A stretch of DNA of 64,000 nucleotides from Croceibacterium sp. TMG7-5b_MA50 (GTDB lineage Bacteria > Pseudomonadota > Alphaproteobacteria > Sphingomonadales > Sphingomonadaceae). Each line of letters opens with the position of its first letter. Positions within the stretch are counted from its first letter, which is position 1. Where the stretch lies: assembly GCF_039830145.1 (NCBI RefSeq), contig NZ_CP156082.1:2560001-2624000 (forward strand), read 5' to 3'. Under the pieces are notes generated by a model. It saw only the letters and a list, made by a program, of their open reading frames with translations. It searched no databases and was not told where the DNA came from. Made by a program: the position numbers and the translations under genes. Positions 17,935-26,845 of this stretch are shown here, in pieces.

Positions 17935-20784
17935 ATGTCTGCACGCCATCGCGCATCCACCGGCCGCCTCGATCGCCGTCGTCTCGCCACAAGCGGCGCG
18001 CTGCTGGCGCTGGCGATCGGGCTGGTCCAGCCGGCAGCGGCGCAGCAGACCACGACCGACAGTGCCGCGCCCAGCGAGCCGATCGTCGTCACCGGTTCGC
18101 GCATCGTCAACAGCGGGGCGGAGGCGCCGACACCGCTGACCGTGCTGTCGGCGGAGGATATCCAGAACCAGTCCCCCACCAACAACATCGCCGACTTCGT
18201 GAACCAGATTCCGGCGCTGGCCGGCAGCACCCGCCCGGCGAACAGCCGCCTCGCCATCTCTAGCGGGCTTGCCGGCATCAACGCGCTGAACCTGCGCGCG
18301 CTGGGGGAGATCCGTACGCTGGTGCTGCTGGACGGTCGCCGCTCGGTCGGCAGCACGGTGACCGGCCTGGTCGATGTGAACACCTTCCCGCAGCAATTGG
18401 TGGAGCGGGTGGAGGTCGTCACCGGTGGCGCGTCCGCCGCCTATGGCTCCGACGCGGTGGCAGGTGTCGTCAACTTCGTGCTCGACAAGGATTTCACCGG
18501 ACTGCGCGCCAGCGTGGACAGCGGCATGACGACGCGCGGCGACGGGCAGAACTATTCGCTGCAGGTATCAGCGGGCGTGCCGTTCGCGGACGGGCGCGGG
18601 CATCTGCTGCTGAGCGGCGAATATGCCCATCGCGACGGCATCTTCAGCGTGAACCCGCGCGATCGCGAGTGGAACTTCGGCGGGCCGCGCTACGTGGTGA
18701 ACCCGGCCTATGCCGCGGGCAACGCCCAGCCCTATTTCCTGCTGGAGGGGCCCGCCGGCACCAACAACGCGCTGCCCGGCGGCATCATCAACGCGCAGGT
18801 GGGCGGCACCCCCAACAGCCTGCGCGGCGTCTATTTCGGCGGTAACGGCGTGGTCGGCCGCTACAATTACGGCACGCAATACGGCACCACCACGGTCGGC
18901 GGCGACTGGGCGCTGGCCGACAATGGCCAGAATATCGGCATCGATGCCGATGATGACCGGCGCAACATCTTCGGCCGGCTGTCGTTCGAGGTGGCGCCAT
19001 GGGCGACGGTGTTCGCCGAAGCGTCGTATAACTGGCAGGAATCGCTGTTCAACGCCGGCCCGCAGCTGATGACGACACGGACGCTCAGCGGCAGCAACGC
19101 CTATCTGCAGCAGGCGCTGGGCGCCGCCGCGCTGGCGGGCGTCACCAGCGTGACGCTGGGCACCACCGCACTCGACCTGCCGTACCGCAAGAATAACAAC
19201 CGGCGCGAAGTGCAGCGTTACGCCATCGGGGCGGAGGGGACGTTCGGCGCCTTCGGCAACGATGCGGTCTGGGACATCTACGCCCAATATGGCGAGACCG
19301 ACGCGCACGAGCAGTTGCGCGACATCATGAACACCGCTGCCATGAACCTGGCGGTGGATGCGGTCGCCGGGCCGGGCGGCACGATCGTGTGCCGTTCCAC
19401 CCTGACCAACCCGGGGAATGGCTGCCAGCCGCTGAACCTGCTGGGTGTCGGCGTCGCCAGCCAAGGCGCGATCGACTACGTGCTGGGCGATCCGTACCGT
19501 GACCAGGAACTGAAGCAGACGGTGGTGGGCGCGAACCTGTCCGTCACCCCGTTCGCCACCTGGGCGGGCGATGTCGGCATTGCCGTGGGTGCCGAGTACC
19601 GCAAGGAAGAGGTGTCGGGCTTCGTCCCGACGGAGTTCCAGACGGGTTGGTCGGTCGGCAATTTCCTGCCGACCTTCGGCAGCTACAATGTGAAGGAAGC
19701 CTATCTGGAGGCGCTGGTGCCCGTAGGTGCCGGCATCGTGCTGAACGGGGCGGTGCGCGCGACGGATTATTCCACCAGCGGATACGTCACCACCTGGAAG
19801 GCGGGCGCCGTGTGGGAGCCGATCCCCGATATCCGCCTGCGCGTCACGCAATCGCGCGACATCCGCGCGCCCAACCTCAACGAACTGTTCCAGAGCGGCA
19901 CCAGCCGTACCAACACGCTGACCGACCCGTTCACCAACCGCACCGGCGTCACCTTCCGGGAGACGACCACCGGCAATCTGGCGCTGGAGCCAGAGAAGGC
20001 GGATTCGACCGTCGTGGGTGCGGTGTTGCAGCCGTCCTTCATCCCGGGCCTGTCGCTCAGCGTCGACTGGTTCCAGATCAAGGTGAAGGATTCGATCGGT
20101 CAGTTCTTCGCACAGGACATCATCAACCGCTGCTTCGAAGGGTTCACCAGCTTCTGCGCCGGCTATGGCCCGGACCCGACGGGGGAGCGGGAGCTGTTCT
20201 TCCGCGCCAGCCCGTTCAACTTCAGCCGGGTGATCACGCGGGGCGTCGATTTCGACCTCGCTTACGCCCTGCCGCTGGACGAGCTGTTCGCTGGCAACGA
20301 TGCCACGCTGCGCCTGCGGGGCCTTGTCACCCGTTACATCGACAATGTGGTGGATGACGGGATCACCCAGCCGATCGACACGGTGGGGTCGCTGGCGGGC
20401 GCGGGCCCGTCCAAGTGGATCTATCGCGCCGCGGTCACCTATGATTCGCCGAGCTGGTCGCTGGCGGGCGTGGTGCGCGGGGTGGGCGACGGCACCTATT
20501 CCAACGCCTACATCGCCTGCGATGCGGGCAGTTGCCCTGCCTACACCACTGTGCGGCCGACCGCGGTCAGCAACGATGTGGAGGGTGCGACCTATGTCGA
20601 CCTGAACTTCACCGCGCGCGTCGCCGACACCAGGCTGGGCGAGGCGGAGGCCTTCGTGCAGTTCACCAATCTGTTCGATGCCGATCCGATCGTCCTGCCC
20701 GAAAGCGGGCTGGCGGCCAATTCGACCTATTCGGACCTGCTGGGTCGCAGCTTCCGCGTAGGCGTCCGGATCGAGCTGGACTAG
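17935..20784 (+). CDS. TonB-dependent outer-membrane receptor
   Basis: The protein has 949 residues with a long signal region ending QPAAAQ. A plug domain (about residues 45-170) starts at PIVVTGSRI, and DGRRSVGS, VERVEVVTGGASAAYGSDAVAGVVNF and later barrel signatures such as SRDIRAPNLNELFQSG are typical of sphingomonad receptors in the oligopeptide/saccharide class. ATG 17935 is preferred to upstream in-frame ATGs because the signal peptide then follows closely. It sits directly after the murQ-dacB operon and before the D-amino acid genes, so muropeptide or peptide uptake is possible but unproven. Confidence 0.9.
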   Translation: MSARHRASTGRLDRRRLATSGALLALAIGLVQPAAAQQTTTDSAAPSEPIVVTGSRIVNSGAEAPTPLTVLSAEDIQNQSPTNNIADFVNQIPALAGSTRPANSRLAISSGLAGINALNLRALGEIRTLVLLDGRRSVGSTVTGLVDVNTFPQQLVERVEVVTGGASAAYGSDAVAGVVNFVLDKDFTGLRASVDSGMTTRGDGQNYSLQVSAGVPFADGRGHLLLSGEYAHRDGIFSVNPRDREWNFGGPRYVVNPAYAAGNAQPYFLLEGPAGTNNALPGGIINAQVGGTPNSLRGVYFGGNGVVGRYNYGTQYGTTTVGGDWALADNGQNIGIDADDDRRNIFGRLSFEVAPWATVFAEASYNWQESLFNAGPQLMTTRTLSGSNAYLQQALGAAALAGVTSVTLGTTALDLPYRKNNNRREVQRYAIGAEGTFGAFGNDAVWDIYAQYGETDAHEQLRDIMNTAAMNLAVDAVAGPGGTIVCRSTLTNPGNGCQPLNLLGVGVASQGAIDYVLGDPYRDQELKQTVVGANLSVTPFATWAGDVGIAVGAEYRKEEVSGFVPTEFQTGWSVGNFLPTFGSYNVKEAYLEALVPVGAGIVLNGAVRATDYSTSGYVTTWKAGAVWEPIPDIRLRVTQSRDIRAPNLNELFQSGTSRTNTLTDPFTNRTGVTFRETTTGNLALEPEKADSTVVGAVLQPSFIPGLSLSVDWFQIKVKDSIGQFFAQDIINRCFEGFTSFCAGYGPDPTGERELFFRASPFNFSRVITRGVDFDLAYALPLDELFAGNDATLRLRGLVTRYIDNVVDDGITQPIDTVGSLAGAGPSKWIYRAAVTYDSPSWSLAGVVRGVGDGTYSNAYIACDAGSCPAYTTVRPTAVSNDVEGATYVDLNFTARVADTRLGEAEAFVQFTNLFDADPIVLPESGLAANSTYSDLLGRSFRVGVRIELD

Positions 20785-22109
20785 GCCGCCACGGCGGGCT
20801 GTGCCGGGGTTCCCTGAGGAATCCCGGCCGGCAGCATGCCGTTGCGCCGCGCGACGATCAGCGGCACCAGCGCCTGCCCCGCGACGTTCACCGCGGTGCG
20901 ACCCATGTCGAGAATCGGATCGATCGCCAGCAGCAGGCCGACACCTTCCAGCGGCAGGCCCAGCGTGGACAGCGTCAGGCTGAGCATCACCACCGCACCG
21001 GTCAGCCCGGCGGTTGCGGCGGAGCCGAGCACGGCGACCAGCACGATCAGCCCGTAATCGACCGGCGCCAGCGCGATGCCGTAGAACTGCGCCACGAAGA
21101 TCGCCGCCACCGCCGGATAGATCGCGGCACAGCCGTCCATCTTGGTGGTGGAGCCCAACGGCACGGCAAAGGCGGCATAGGCGGCGGGAACGCCCAGACC
21201 CTGTTCCGTCACGCTCTGCGTCACGGGCAGCGTGCCGACGGAGGAGCGGGAGACGAAGCCGAGCTGGATCGCCGGCCACGCCGCACGGAAGAAGGCGGTG
21301 GGCGAGAGGCCGTTCATGCGCAGCAGCAGCGGGTAGACCACGCCGATCACCAGCGCGAGGCCGAGATAGACCGCCAGCACGAACGAACCGAGCGAGCCCA
21401 GCGCATCCCAGCCATAGCGCGCGATCGCATCGCCGATCAGCGCGGCCGTGCCGATCGGCGTCAGCCGGATGACCCAGAACAGCAGCCGGCGGAAGACCGC
21501 GAGGGCGGAGGCGTTGAAGGCGAGGAAGCCCTCTCCCGCCGGCCCGACACGCACGGCGGCGGCGCCAATGGCGACGGCGATCACGATCAGTTGCAGCACA
21601 TTGAAGGACAGGGCGGTCGCCGGCGGGTCCCCTTCGATCAGGGTCGTCGTGGCGGCGAGGCCCAGCGCGTTGGCGGGGACGAGACCCTGCAGGAAGGTCA
21701 GCCAGCTGCCGGTGGTGGCAGGCGCCGCGGCGCTGGCCGGATCGACCCCGGCGGTCAGACCGGGTTGCAGCACGAGGCCGAGCGCGATGCCGATGCTGAC
21801 CGCGATCAGCGCGGTCAGCGCGAACCACAGCAGCGTCTGCACCACCAGCCGCGCGGCGTTAGCGAGATCCTTCAGCGCGGCGATGGACCCGACGATGGCG
21901 GTGAACACCAGCGGTGGCACCAGCGCGCGCAGCAATTGCACAAAGATCGCGCCGATCGTGCGCAAGGCTTCGGCCAGCGCGCTGCCATCGCCGGCGGACC
22001 GGGCCACGAAGCCGAGGGCGACCCCGACCGCAAGCCCGAGCATGACCTGCACGCCGAAGGACGGCAGCCGCAGCGCGGATTGCCGGGGGGAACCTGAGGT
22101 CGGCTGCAT
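20781..22109 (-). CDS. dicarboxylate/amino acid:cation symporter (SDF family), copy 1
   Basis: About 442 residues, polytopic. SRSSVGTLPVTQS is the serine-rich re-entrant loop (HP1) and SAATAGLTGAVVMLSLTL with DPILDMGRTAVNVAGQ are the HP2/TM8 signatures of glutamate/aspartate/dicarboxylate symporters. The start at 22109 has GGAG six bases upstream; GTG 22133 and ATG 22121 are in-frame alternatives. It lies downstream of a D-aminoacylase gene, separated by an inverted repeat. Glutamate or aspartate, possibly including D-forms, is the inferred cargo. Confidence 0.85.
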   Translation of the reverse strand: MQPTSGSPRQSALRLPSFGVQVMLGLAVGVALGFVARSAGDGSALAEALRTIGAIFVQLLRALVPPLVFTAIVGSIAALKDLANAARLVVQTLLWFALTALIAVSIGIALGLVLQPGLTAGVDPASAAAPATTGSWLTFLQGLVPANALGLAATTTLIEGDPPATALSFNVLQLIVIAVAIGAAAVRVGPAGEGFLAFNASALAVFRRLLFWVIRLTPIGTAALIGDAIARYGWDALGSLGSFVLAVYLGLALVIGVVYPLLLRMNGLSPTAFFRAAWPAIQLGFVSRSSVGTLPVTQSVTEQGLGVPAAYAAFAVPLGSTTKMDGCAAIYPAVAAIFVAQFYGIALAPVDYGLIVLVAVLGSAATAGLTGAVVMLSLTLSTLGLPLEGVGLLLAIDPILDMGRTAVNVAGQALVPLIVARRNGMLPAGIPQGTPAQPAVAA

Positions 22110-22162
22110 CTGTCGCTCCATCGGACCGGGCACCTTGCTACGTCCCGCATCTGCTTTCTCTA

Positions 22163-22175
22163 TCTACTTGGTAGA
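22163..22175. promoter_or_regulatory. operator-like inverted repeat before the symporter gene
   Basis: TCTAC-TTG-GTAGA is a perfect 5-bp inverted repeat in an unusually AT-rich patch between the D-aminoacylase stop and the symporter start. It suggests independent control of the transporter. Confidence 0.35.
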
Positions 22176-22194
22176 GAATAGCGTCAAGAGCGGT

Positions 22195-23787
22195 CTACGG
22201 GCAGCCGGCGGGTCGGGGGCGGAGCAGCACGCGGCCGGCGGCCGTGCCGGTCGGGTGGCTGCCGTCCACCGCCAGCACGCCGTTCACGAACAAAGCCGTC
22301 ACCCCCTTGGCAAGTTCCCGCGGGCGCACATAGTCCGCACGCGGCGCGTATTCGGCCGGATCGAACACCAGCACGTCCGCGAAGAAGCCGGGGCGCAGAT
22401 AGCCGCGTTCTGCCACCCGGTAGATGTCGGCGACGCGGCCGGTGGACTGGCGGATGAAGGTCGCAAGGTCGATCACCTGCCGCTCCACGACGTAGCGGCG
22501 GTACTTTTCCGGATAGGTCGCGAACATGCGCGGGTGGCCGTTGGAGCCGTCCGACGCCGTCACCATCCACGGCTGGCGCATCAGCAGGTCGACATCGTCC
22601 TGCCGCATGTTGAACGATGCGACGCTGGTGGCCCGCGGCATCCGCTCGCGCGTGGCGCGTTCGATGATGCGCAGCGCCGCGTCGCGCGGGTCGATACTCC
22701 ACCTGTCGGCCATCTGCTGCAACGTGCGGCCGGTCCATTCATGGCCCTCGTCCGTCAGCAGCAGCGCCTGCGCCCCGCCGCGCCGCCGCAGGTTCTCCGC
22801 CATCTCGGCGCGGATGCGCTGCGCGGTGGCGGGATCGGCCAGCCGGTCGAGCAGGGCGGCATTGCCGCCATCGACCGCCCAGCGCGGCAGCAGCGCGGCA
22901 TCGAGGCTGCTGCCGCTGGCGAGCCAGGGATACTGGTCGGCGGTCACGTCCTGCCCCGCGGCGCGCGCGGCGTCTATGCGGGCGATAACCTCGCCCGCCT
23001 GTCCCTGCACGTCCTGCCCGAGCGCCTTCAAGTGCGCGAAATGGACCGGCAGGCCCGCCTCCCGCCCGATGCGCAGCACTTCCTCCACGGAGGCCATGAG
23101 GCCGATCGTATAGCTCGATTCGTCGCGCTGATGCGTGTCGTACAGGCCCCCGCGACGGGCGGCCTCCCGCGCAACGGCGATCACCTCTTCCGTCGTGGCG
23201 AAGCTTTGCGGGGCGTAGAACAGCCCGGCGGAAAGGCCCGTCGCGCCTTCGCACATGCCTTTCGCGACGAGGGCCTGCATCTGCCGCAGTTCGGCTGCGT
23301 CGGGCGCGCCTGCATCCTGCCCCAGCACCCGTTCGCGCACCGCGCCGAAGCCGACGAACGGCACGACATTGGTGCCGATGCCCGAAGCCTGCAACTGTGC
23401 CGCGTCCTGCGCCACGTCGGGCGTACCGCCGCCATCGACGCCGATCATCACGGTCGAAACGCCCTGGTTCAGCCAGGCGGCGTTGACGCGCTGCGCCGGC
23501 TCACTCGCCCGCAGGAAGATGTCGGCGTGGGTATGCGGGTCGATGAAGCCGGGCGTGACGATCCGGCCTGCCGCCTCCATCACCCGTTCCGCCGTGCCGG
23601 GGAAGTGGGGACCGACATAGGTGATCCGATCGCCCGTAAGTGCGACGTCGCCAGTCATGGGCGCGGCGTCGCTGCCGTCGTACACGGTGCCGCCGCGGAT
23701 CAGGACGTCCGCCTGCATCGGCGGCGTCGTGCCGGCGCAGGCGGCGAGCGAAAGGGCCAGGGCGAGCAGCGGCAGGCGATGGAGCAT
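22195..23787 (-). CDS. N-acyl-D-amino-acid deacylase (D-aminoacylase), lipoprotein
   Basis: The protein has 530 residues. A lipoprotein signal (LALSLAAC, start at ATG 23787) is followed by an amidohydrolase: GFIDPHTHAD metal site, the GATGLSAGLFYAP segment, and TASDGSNGHPRMF near the C-terminal part, as in D-aminoacylases. These zinc enzymes release free D-amino acids from N-acyl-D-amino acids. A position anchored outside the cytoplasm beside D-glutamate genes fits release of D-amino acids from peptidoglycan-derived or other acylated compounds. It is transcribed divergently from the LysR gene. Confidence 0.87.
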   Translation of the reverse strand: MLHRLPLLALALSLAACAGTTPPMQADVLIRGGTVYDGSDAAPMTGDVALTGDRITYVGPHFPGTAERVMEAAGRIVTPGFIDPHTHADIFLRASEPAQRVNAAWLNQGVSTVMIGVDGGGTPDVAQDAAQLQASGIGTNVVPFVGFGAVRERVLGQDAGAPDAAELRQMQALVAKGMCEGATGLSAGLFYAPQSFATTEEVIAVAREAARRGGLYDTHQRDESSYTIGLMASVEEVLRIGREAGLPVHFAHLKALGQDVQGQAGEVIARIDAARAAGQDVTADQYPWLASGSSLDAALLPRWAVDGGNAALLDRLADPATAQRIRAEMAENLRRRGGAQALLLTDEGHEWTGRTLQQMADRWSIDPRDAALRIIERATRERMPRATSVASFNMRQDDVDLLMRQPWMVTASDGSNGHPRMFATYPEKYRRYVVERQVIDLATFIRQSTGRVADIYRVAERGYLRPGFFADVLVFDPAEYAPRADYVRPRELAKGVTALFVNGVLAVDGSHPTGTAAGRVLLRPRPAGCP

Positions 23788-23899
23788 GACGGCAGCATCG
23801 AACCGTGCCGCGCCGCCGTCCAGCGCCGCTTGCATGAATGGCGTATAGACCGCGTGCATGGCTGCGCTATGCTGCCGTTCGGGAAGGAGGGCCGCCAAC

Positions 23900-24784
23900 A
23901 TGAACCTGCGTCAGCTGGAGGTATTCCACGCGGTGTACCAGCATGGTTCGGTCAGCGCGGCGGCGCGCGCACTGGGCGTGTCGCAACCCTCCGTCACCAA
24001 GGTGCTGGCCCATGCGGAACGGGCCGCCGGGCTGACCCTGTTCGACCGGACGCGCGGCCGGCTGGTGCCGACGGAGGATGCGCGCACTCTGTTCAACGAG
24101 TTTGCCGACATCCAAGACCGGGTCCGGTCCTTGCGGCAGGCGTGCCAGACCATGCGGCAGGGGCGCGGCAATCTGCTGCGGGTGGCGGCGCTGCCGTCGC
24201 TGGGGCTGCACGCGATCCCCGATGCGGTGGCGCGCTTCATCGCCACGCGCGACGACGTGCTGTGCGACCTGCAGACGCTGCACCATGACGAGATGATCCG
24301 CCGGTTGTACGAACGCGCAACCGATATCGCCATCAGCTTCGACGTGCCGCCCGGTGCCCCCGTGGCGCATCGCGTGATCGGGGAGGGGGAGCTGGTGGTG
24401 CTGTTCCGCCCGGCCGACTGGCCTGACGCGCCAGCGCGCCTGCACCTGGCGGACCTTGCCGGCCGACGCTTCATCAGCCCGGTGCAGAGCGGCCCAGTCG
24501 GGCGGATGCTGGAAGGCGAGCTGCGCCGGCAGGACGTGGTGCTGGAGGAGGTGGTGTCCGCCCGCACATACTACATCGCGGCGGCGCTGGTGCAGGCGGG
24601 CGTGGGCATGGCGATCGTGGACAATTTCACCGCCGGCTTCTGGCACAATGCGGGGCTTGCCAGCCGGCCGCTGCAACCGGCGATCACCTTTGACATCAAT
24701 GCCGTGTCGCTGGCCGACCGGCCGCCGGGCGTGCTGGCGGCTGCGTTCCTGGACGTGCTGGCGGGCGTGCTGGAGGAACTATAA
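23900..24784 (+). CDS. LysR-family transcriptional regulator
   Basis: The protein has 294 residues. An N-terminal winged helix-turn-helix (MNLRQLEVFHAVYQHGSVSA through LGVSQPSVTKVL) is followed by a substrate-binding domain with VVLFRPADWP and VQAGVGMAIVDNF. AAGGAGG lies before ATG 23900. It is divergent from the D-aminoacylase gene and lies 77 nt before dgcN on the same strand. It is therefore the obvious regulator of the D-amino acid genes and possibly counterpart to regulators described beside dgcN-dgcA elsewhere (inference). Confidence 0.87.
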   Translation: MNLRQLEVFHAVYQHGSVSAAARALGVSQPSVTKVLAHAERAAGLTLFDRTRGRLVPTEDARTLFNEFADIQDRVRSLRQACQTMRQGRGNLLRVAALPSLGLHAIPDAVARFIATRDDVLCDLQTLHHDEMIRRLYERATDIAISFDVPPGAPVAHRVIGEGELVVLFRPADWPDAPARLHLADLAGRRFISPVQSGPVGRMLEGELRRQDVVLEEVVSARTYYIAAALVQAGVGMAIVDNFTAGFWHNAGLASRPLQPAITFDINAVSLADRPPGVLAAAFLDVLAGVLEEL

Positions 24785-24861
24785 CCTGCTGTCATGGGGG
24801 TGCGTGGGCGCGCGGAGCGGAGCGCGTTAGGGTGGCGCCCCGCTTCGAGGACCGACCGCCG

Positions 24862-25860
24862 ATGATCGCCACGCCGTACCTGCTCTATCTGGGCCATGCC
24901 GACGATCCGGTCGGCATCAAGACGTCGCGCGGATTGGCGGTGTTCCGGCCGGAGAGCTGCGTCGGCGAGTTCCGGCATGATGATTGCCCGCTGACACTGG
25001 GCCTGCCGCGCCTGTCGCTGGATGAAGCGGTGGCGGCGGGTGCGCGGACGCTGGTCCTGGGGATCGCCAATGCCGGCGGCGTGCTGGGCGATGCGCTGGT
25101 GAGGGATGCGGTGGCCGCGCTGGAGGCGGGGCTGGACGTCGCCGCCGGGCTGCACCAGCGCTTGGCGGACAATCCGCTGATCGCCGCCGCCGCCGCCCGC
25201 ACCGGGCGCCGCCTGCACGACGTGCGCGATGCGCCCGCCGGGCTGCCGGTCGGCACCGGCTACCCCCGTGCCGGGCGGCGGCTGCTGACGGTGGGAACCG
25301 ATTGTTCGGTGGGGAAGATGTATGCCAGCCTGGCGCTGGTCGCGGGGCTCCGGGCGAAGGGACTACCGGCGGATTTCCGCGCCACCGGGCAGACCGGCAT
25401 CCTGATCGCGGGCGCCGGCGTGCCGCTGGACGCCGTGGTGGCCGATTTCATCTCCGGCGCGATCGAGCAACTGGCACCGGCGCGCGATGACGGGGGCTGG
25501 GACGTGATCGAGGGGCAGGGATCGCTGTTCCATCCCTCCTTCGCCGGCGTCAGCACGGGTCTGCTGCACGGGGCGCAGGCCGGGGTGCTGGTGCTGTGCC
25601 ACGATCCCGCGCGCCCGCATGTGCGCGGCCTGCCCGGACGGGCGCTGCCGACGATCGCGGAGTGCATCGCGGCGAACCTGCAGGTGGCGCGGCTGACCAG
25701 CCCGGCGGTGCGGATGGGTGGCATCGCGCTCAACACCGTATCGCTGGACGAGGACGCCGCGAGGGCCATGTGCGCGGCGCTGGCGGAGGAGCATGGTCTG
25801 GCGTGCAGCGATCCGCACCGGTTCGGCGTGGATGATCTGATCGACGGGGTGCTGGCATGA
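24862..25860 (+). CDS. dgcN: DUF1611 protein, D-glutamate N-acetyltransferase (DgcN type)
   Basis: The protein has 332 residues. It begins MIATPYLLYLGHADD and has a P-loop-like VGTDCSVGKMYASLAL, the DUF1611 hallmark, plus EGQGSLFHPSFAGVSTGLLHG. Members next to an epimerase-like gene are known as DgcN, which acetylates D-glutamate with acetyl-CoA before racemisation. The gene pair with the following epimerase homolog (ATGA overlap) supports this call over an uncharacterised DUF1611 role. GAGGA upstream of ATG 24862 decides the start; GTG 24832 is the longer alternative. Confidence 0.78.
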   Translation: MIATPYLLYLGHADDPVGIKTSRGLAVFRPESCVGEFRHDDCPLTLGLPRLSLDEAVAAGARTLVLGIANAGGVLGDALVRDAVAALEAGLDVAAGLHQRLADNPLIAAAAARTGRRLHDVRDAPAGLPVGTGYPRAGRRLLTVGTDCSVGKMYASLALVAGLRAKGLPADFRATGQTGILIAGAGVPLDAVVADFISGAIEQLAPARDDGGWDVIEGQGSLFHPSFAGVSTGLLHGAQAGVLVLCHDPARPHVRGLPGRALPTIAECIAANLQVARLTSPAVRMGGIALNTVSLDEDAARAMCAALAEEHGLACSDPHRFGVDDLIDGVLA

Positions 25861-26834
25861 GGACCGTGCAGGCGCGGGCCGAAAGCTTCCCGCTGGCGCG
25901 GCCGTTCCGCATCAGCCGGGGCACAACGCTGACCGCCAATGTGGTGGCGGTGACGGTGACGGAGAACGGCCACACCGGCTTCGGCGAGTGTGTGCCCTAT
26001 ACCCGTTACCGCGAGACGGTGGAGAGCACGCTGGCGGCGATCGCCGGGGTGCGCGGCGCTTTGGAGGCGGGCGCCGGCCGGGCGGAGCTGCTGACGCTGC
26101 TGCCCGCGGGTGCGGCGCGCAACGCGCTCGATTGCGCGCTGTGGGATCTGGAGGCGCAAGGAGCGGGGCAGGGCCTGCTGCCGACCACGCCGATCGCCAC
26201 CGCGCTGACCGTGACGATCGACACGCCGGACAAGATGGCGGAGCAGGCGCGCGCGCTGGCGGGTGTGCCGCTCATCAAGGTGAAGCTGGACCGCGACATG
26301 ATCGCCGAGCGGCTGGCCGCGGTGCGCGGCGCCGCGCCGGGACCGCGGCTGATCGTCGATCCCAATGAAAGCTGGACAATTGCCGAGGTGGAAGGCCTGC
26401 AGGGCGTTATGCAGGAACAGCGGGTCGATCTGCTGGAACAGCCCTTGCCCGCAGGCGACGACACGGCGTTGCAGGACTATACCGGCACGATCCCGATCGC
26501 GGCGGACGAGAGTGTGCATATCGCCGCCGACCTCGCCACCCTGCCGCGCGGCTACAGCGTGGTGAACATCAAGCTGGACAAGGCGGGTGGGCTGACCGCC
26601 GCGCTGGAATTGGCCGACGCGGCGGAAGCTGCCGGCTACACGCTGATGACCGGATGCATGGTGTGCTCGTCCCTGTCGATCGCGCCCGCGATGCTGCCGG
26701 CGGCGCGCAGCCGGTTCGTCGATCTGGACGGGCCGGTCTGGCTGCTGCAGGACCGGCCTGGCGGCGTGACCGTGACGGACGGCATGCTGCACCCGCCTGC
26801 TCCCGGTTTCTGGGGCGGCGGGCAGCCGCGCTGA
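25857..26834 (+). CDS. dgcA: enolase-superfamily epimerase, N-acetyl-D-glutamate racemase (DgcA type)
   Basis: The protein has 325 residues of the muconate-lactonising/dipeptide epimerase group. IKVKLD holds the catalytic KxK lysines, VDPNESW, LLEQPLP and ADESVH supply the metal ligands, and VNIKLDKAGGL the second catalytic lysine. Classical members epimerise L-Ala-D/L-Glu. Those coupled to DUF1611 act as N-acetyl-D-glutamate racemases (DgcA). The 4-nt overlap with dgcN favours the second role, giving N-acetyl-L-glutamate for ordinary catabolism. L-Ala-D-Glu epimerase activity in murein peptide recycling remains the alternative. Confidence 0.8.
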   Translation: MRTVQARAESFPLARPFRISRGTTLTANVVAVTVTENGHTGFGECVPYTRYRETVESTLAAIAGVRGALEAGAGRAELLTLLPAGAARNALDCALWDLEAQGAGQGLLPTTPIATALTVTIDTPDKMAEQARALAGVPLIKVKLDRDMIAERLAAVRGAAPGPRLIVDPNESWTIAEVEGLQGVMQEQRVDLLEQPLPAGDDTALQDYTGTIPIAADESVHIAADLATLPRGYSVVNIKLDKAGGLTAALELADAAEAAGYTLMTGCMVCSSLSIAPAMLPAARSRFVDLDGPVWLLQDRPGGVTVTDGMLHPPAPGFWGGGQPR

Positions 26835-26845
26835 GGAGATTGCGA

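Noticed and set aside
18568-21828. 1086-codon minus-strand open frame opposite the TonB receptor
   Set aside because: High GC leaves stops rare in antisense frames; it crosses two real genes and has Arg/Ala/Gly-rich composition without family signatures.
23788-23899. A defined LysR box in the D-aminoacylase/LysR gap
   Set aside because: The gap surely holds promoters, but no convincing T-N11-A palindrome stands out by eye.
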